Below are positions 20,198 to 24,401 of a stretch of 24,401 nucleotides of DNA, piece after piece. The position numbers and the translations under genes were made by a program. The notes below the pieces were generated by a model. It searched no databases. It had not been told where the DNA came from and worked only from the letters and a program-made list of their open reading frames with translations. Position 1 is the stretch's first letter, and each line of letters starts with the position of its first letter. The stretch is taken from positions 1 through 24,401 of the forward strand of contig JNDT01001614.1 in the NCBI GenBank assembly GCA_000697055.1. Direction: 5' to 3'. Source of the stretch: Saksenaea vasiformis B4078 (taxonomy: Eukaryota > Mucoromycota > Mucoromycetes > Mucorales > Saksenaeaceae).

Positions 20198-23100
20198 TTA
20201 GTGAAGAGGCTGCCAAGAGGCCGAGCCTTGAGCGCTTTGATTCCATTCTTTCCACTCCGTCCAATCCATCGAGGTAGGTATACCCCAAAATGGATTGTTT
20301 GGGTTATTGCGAAATACATTGCCTTCCTCGTTTGTTGTTGCTGGAATAGGCAACGAGATATCGACAGATGATAGGGGCAATGGTGATGGAATATGCTGTG
20401 ATGGTGCCATCGTGGACGATGAAGTCAGCACAGTACTACTGGCTGGGAGACCCATGGATGTTGGTTGCTCAAAAGGCTTGTTGTTATCATTAGGTGCCAC
20501 TGGTGGTTCGTATGATTGATGCATTGGTAGGGGCGGTAGGGAATCCATAGTTGAGAAGGCTGAAACATCTTGGAGAATGTAGTCCAGTTGCGTAGGATCT
20601 CCAGGGGTGTTGAATCCAAACTGTTTCAACGTAAAGGCTTCTGCCATAGAAGTAGGTGAAGGGGATGATGTTGGTACTGTCGTCAGGATAGGTAGGTTAG
20701 TATTATTAGGCTTTTCTACATTTCTTTTTTGACTTACACCCAGATACCTCGGTCCAAGATGGAAATGCAATATCGGATAGCGTAGGTTGTTGGAAAAGTA
20801 GCGGAACTGGTTCTTTGCCAGGGCTCTCTCCCATTTTCGGTGTAGGGATGCTTCGTTTCGGTGATTGACGAAACATGCCACGACCGACATCAGAAACACG
20901 AGTGGCGAAACTAGTGTTTACGTTGTCCAACCCGTTGCCCATAGCCTTCTTTTGTTCCGTCTGCTCTGACTTGGCAGCACTCACATCTATATTTTTGTTA
21001 TCCATAATGACGCTGAGTAGCGTATGCAATTTTTTGGCTGAGTTCGACATTTGCTGTAGACGATCGACGAGATCTAATCCTTTTGCCAGATCGGCCTTGG
21101 CTGGTGATGATATCCGTGCATCAGGGTTTTTAGTATTGTACATATGAATCAGGCAGCATTGTAGGACGGGATACAGGCTGAAAGAATACGGAAACATCAA
21201 GAAATCGCGGACGGTCATCTGTGCTGCTATGCGCATGCCTCGCGTAGCAGCACTGGTGCCAATGCGAAAGGATGAATAGGACGGCCGGGCTTTCGTTTTT
21301 CCAACAGCGATTCGTTCGATAAATGGTCGGTGCAACAAAATGAGTAAACTAAAGTAACACAACAATACCGACGCTATGCAAAATTAAGCAGGTGGTTTCA
21401 GATGTGTTATCTCAATTTTACCTGCGACGGGTGCAAGATAACCCTTATTCTCATCAAAATCTTCGAAATTGGCACGCTGTAAAGCCTTTGGGAAACCGAA
21501 CCGCCATTCAGTTAGCTCGTGATCCAGCCTTGTAACAATTGCATCACTGCCTTGCTCGTGGCTAATCCTTTGTGCTTTTGGCGTATACAGCCCTTGCAGT
21601 ATGCGACCGAGGATTTCTGATAGCTTAACAAGTTGAATGAACAGCTGGTATATCTCGACTCGTCCATCCACAGAGGATGGTCTGTATGCTGCCGAAGGAA
21701 ATTGTGGATTGCCATCCTCTGTTTCAGACTCTGGTTCATCAAGTACTTCTTTCCAGCTTGCTGTCGCATCCGGATAGCCGACATCGTTATCCTTTATTTT
21801 TGGAATGAGGAACATTCTGAGACATTGCTTATCTACTTACCTCATCGCGGATATTGATTGGTCTGCCCAGCGAGGCAGAATGAAACCGGTCGGTTACATA
21901 GAGGGCCCACCAAATTCGTTTTCGCGTCTGCTTTTCGCTCTCCGGTATATCCCATTCTTCACAATCTCGATTCAAACCCAGTCCTTGCGCCTGTCAAAGA
22001 CAATGTTAAGTCCTCTTCCATCAAATGTGCTTTCATATGCCTTACCAATCGTATCGCCAACCCACCCAAAAGCCAACAAGCCGATGATTTCGAATCCAAA
22101 TTCCCACTGTGGTTATGGATCAAGATAATGGATTGTACTTTGGAAATCGTCGGATTTGCGGCCGATGCCGAAATGATTGTCTGTGCTTGATCGAAAAATT
22201 GGTCCGACCATCCCCATGGAACATCCCATACAGTCTCCGGTGGTTGATATGCCTTATTCTTTTGATTTAGAGCTTCACATTCTACAAACCGTGCAGCAGC
22301 ACCGAACATGGCATTAAGCAAATCGGGCGGAGGATAGGTATCAGCTTGATCGCGGTACTGTTTGAGGAACTCGGTTTTGTTCACAACAGGTAGAACTGGG
22401 TGCACATTGGCAAAGTATCTGATGGGAGAAATCCCGTTAGAGATGGAATGGTCGTAGGAAAACATACATTTTTAGTAAGCGGTCACTTGTATGGCGATCC
22501 GCGCCAGTAACAGAATATATCCAGCGATCGACACTTCCCGTTTGCGGAAAAAGCTCCGGATATGATAAATGAGGAACTTTGGAACCGCTCGCATTTTCTT
22601 CTTGATTATCTTCTACGAGGACAACCTGTTTTCCAAACTTTCGAATATGGTGACCTTTCCATGTTGCTCTGTCATTTCCGTCTAGCTGCATTTTGTTGGA
22701 GAAGAACTGCAAGCTGGATAAGTCGCCCAAATACTGAACGCGATCGGATGAGCCTCCCAGCGGCTGTTTTCGTGAATATATGTTCTCATTAGGCAATTCT
22801 GAGCTGCGTTTGTAAGGCCTTGCACTAGAAGAGGGTTTGGTGCTATAATGCGTAGCGTTGGAATCGTTTTTAGGCATGTTGCCAAGAATATCTTCTATCT
22901 TTCGGATACGCTTCTCCAATGCATCGATGTAGCTAAATTAATTAATCATTTAAAATTAGTTCATGATAGAATGGTGAACGCTTACCCTTTGGGCGGCCCT
23001 CGCTTTTTTGCACTAAAAATTGTATTTGTCAGAAAAATTGGCATCTTTCAATTTTCCACTTTTGTATTGTTTTCCACTTTTACCCGTCATTAAACTCACA

Positions 23101-23367
23101 GGCAACCCCATAAGAGGCGCAGTTTGAGCATGATTGTCCCGGCGTGAAATAACATTTGACCTTCTTCCGCCTGCAGAAATCGCTATGAATGGAGAAAAAA
23201 AAGAAAGAAAACCGTTGGTCAGGGCTAGACCTTCGAAAAGAGAAATCTCAAACTTGCCATGCACGGGTTATACGTAAACGTTTCTTTTCAGACGAGGACA
23301 GGTCCCCTGAGCTAGGATCGTGTGTTTGCGGGACTGAATGGGGAGTCAGTTCCTCAAAGTAATTCAT
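20198..23367 (-). CDS. Zn2Cys6 transcription factor with fungal-specific regulatory domain
   Basis: Nuclear DNA-binding regulator of 902 aa. Exons on the - strand: 23367-23258, 23182-23084, 23012-22986, 22932-22468, 22418-22046, 21990-21841, 21791-21422, 21373-20738 and 20676-20198; all phases agree. The zinc cluster has Cys 37, 40, 47, 55, 58 and 65 (C-X2-C-X6-C-X7-C-X2-C-X6-C) with RRKKVKC in the recognition half. It is followed by the linker KKRGPPKGYIDALEKRI and a heptad-like dimerisation segment, common in this class. The middle regulatory region (about 234-520) shows YFANVHPVLPVVNK, LAIRLAQGLGLNRDC, RIWWALYVTDRFHSASLGRP and LLCYFSLLILLHRPF. The C-terminus is Ser/Thr/Pro/Asn-rich, a likely activation region. 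Intron 1 is GC-AG, exon 3 is 27 nt, and intron 8 holds a perfect TACTAAC branch site. Targets are unknown; such factors usually bind CGG triplets. The ATG at 23367 directly follows a (TA)n run. Confidence 0.92.
22986..23012 (-). other. 27-nt microexon of the Zn2Cys6 gene
   Basis: Flanked by AG at 23014-23013 and GT at 22985-22984. It encodes the conserved AKKRGPPKG linker following the zinc cluster. Skipping it keeps the frame (27 = 9 codons) and would remove this linker. Confidence 0.75.
23183..23257 (-). other. GC-AG intron in the Zn2Cys6 gene
   Basis: The donor is G|GCAAGT rather than GT, and the acceptor is CATAG. It splits the codon of the first zinc-binding cysteine (Cys37). No nearby GT donor gives the conserved RACDFCRRKK sequence, so the non-canonical donor is the only reading that rebuilds the motif. 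Confidence 0.8.
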
Positions 23368-23992
23368 ATATATATAGAGTTGCAAAGGGAAACGAAGCAG
23401 TACGAAAAAAACAAAAATCACTCCGAGGTGTGAATACAGTCGGCATTTCAAACAGGTAAAGCCGAGCTCCCCAGAGACTTCACTTGTGTCATAACGGAGT
23501 GCGATTCATTTTACCCCAATCGTTGTTGCTTTTTCATTTTACCAAGGAATTTGCAATCCAAATAAGATCTGAAATGACAAACCTACTGGCTCATTTTTAA
23601 CAATAAACAACGAATTTGCCTTTTCTGTCCAACGCTTGGATATCCTTTGTACCACCATTAGCAATAAGAGGCATTCCGATACTTGGCGAAATCTGGAATT
23701 TTTTTTTTTTTTCATCTGACACATTGTCTTAGCGGGATCCACAGTTGATAATGAATTAGCGTTCATAAATGAAGCTCAACTCTCCGTGGAAACAAAACGC
23801 TACAAACCTACATTAGACTCATAACAAACAATATGCTGTCTTGAAAGATTATTTTGCTTACAGTAAGCAATGTTTCCCAATTTAGTATGAATGCCGGGTT
23901 CACTCATACAATTTCAACCACAGAAAGAAGACCCTTCCTTGGCTCGCCTGCGGTGTCTGTGGTGTTGTGCGCCAATGAATGAAAGTAGCCTG
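23368..23992. other. Upstream region of the Zn2Cys6 gene, no gene seen
   Basis: About 620 bp with a T13 run at about 23699-23712 and no supported coding frame. The (TA)5 run at 23367-23376 touches the start codon, which is too close to act as an ordinary TATA box for that ATG. A short 5' leader or a different start is therefore possible. Confidence 0.4.
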
Positions 23993-24086
23993 TTAATCTT
24001 CGGAAACTAACATACACGAATGAGAACCTCTACTTAATCTTCGGATATTAAAGACAGCAAATAAAATCGCTCAGTTAATCTTCGGA
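23993..24086. promoter_or_regulatory. Three TTAATCTTCGGA elements at exact 41-bp spacing
   Basis: Identical 12-mers at 23993-24004, 24034-24045 and 24075-24086; the intervening 29 bases are not conserved. The element contains a CGG triplet, the core recognised by Zn2Cys6 proteins. They lie between the Zn2Cys6 gene (start at 23367, - strand) and a possible + strand start at 24092. Confidence 0.6.
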
Positions 24087-24091
24087 CTTCT

Positions 24092-24401
24092 ATGGCGACG
24101 GAGCTCCAAAAACAAGCTTGCTTCTTGCTGTCAGCTATGAACACCCCGCAAGAGCAACACCACGACCACATCATGAAGAAGTATTCGCTTCCGTTGATGC
24201 CAACGTTTCAGAGGAGATTTTCGAAGAAGACGAGGTAGTAGCAAATCTTTTTGAGCTCTATTTTCAGCAATTGCAGCAAAAAAATGAGTGGCGAAATGAG
24301 GAAATCTACCACATCAGTGGTGTAACGACAACCGTTAATGGTATACAAGAATCTAACAGGCATAGAGGTTCTTAATCTTTGTTTCTTTACTGTTAAATAT
24401 T
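24092..24401 (+). CDS. Possible 5' part of another gene (uncertain frame)
   Basis: An ATG at 24092, six bases after the third 41-bp-spaced element, opens a frame of about 47 codons (MATELQKQACFLLS and onward) that reaches a donor-like AG|GTAGTAG at about 24234. A second frame, without its own ATG, is open from about 24088 to a stop at 24373-24375 and has strongly protein-like composition (EEIFEEDEVVANLFELYFQQ). Either could be genuine: a first exon running off the window, or the last exon of a gene with upstream exons. No family was recognised. Confidence 0.25.

Noticed and set aside
23365..23376. TATATATATA as the TATA box of the Zn2Cys6 gene
   Set aside because: It directly abuts the start codon, leaving no room for a transcription start and leader.

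Overview
The window reads as nuclear DNA of a fungus, most probably Mucoromycota/Mucorales. The evidence is dense protein-coding genes on both strands, many introns of about 45-75 nt with GT-AG borders, typical fungal families (Elp4, a GMA12/MNN10 glycosyltransferase, a Sog2-type protein, an Nha1/Sod2-type antiporter, a Zn2Cys6 regulator), and a Fanzor gene of the type found in this group. All exon joins were derived by hand from reading frame, splice consensus and family motifs. No transcript evidence was available.

Layout. 1-2382 (+) is a Fanzor, the eukaryotic relative of TnpB: an RNA-guided RuvC nuclease with an N-terminal zinc knuckle, a basic stretch and a C-terminal zinc ribbon. It is cut by the left edge and carries what looks like a one-base frameshift in a T run. 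2805-4237 (+) is ELP4 of the Elongator complex, in four exons. 4822-6881 (+) is a predicted Golgi type II membrane protein that joins a GT31-like, probably inactive, half to an intact GT34 half. 6882-8568 has no recognisable gene, only orphan reading frames. 8569-10149 (-) is a Sog2-like protein of the RAM/NDR-kinase pathway without leucine-rich repeats. 10150-12662 is another gene-poor stretch, with a repeated CCAAT-type promoter block at its left end and a compact double hairpin at 11011-11055. 12663-14090 (+) is a single-exon WW-domain protein rich in Arg, Asp and Ser. 14989-17080 (+) is a nine-exon Na+/H+ antiporter. 17081-20197 is about 3.1 kb between convergent genes with nothing I can assign. 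20198-23367 (-) is a nine-exon Zn2Cys6 transcription factor with a GC-AG first intron and a 27-nt microexon. 23368-24401 is its upstream region, with three copies of a 12-bp element exactly 41 bp apart just before a possible further gene on the + strand.

There is no operon-like logic here. These are independent housekeeping, wall/glycan, ion-homeostasis and regulatory genes, plus one selfish-element-derived nuclease. The strongest leads are the Fanzor with its rearranged catalytic glutamate, the two-domain glycosyltransferase, the 41-bp-phased operator-like array and the double hairpin.
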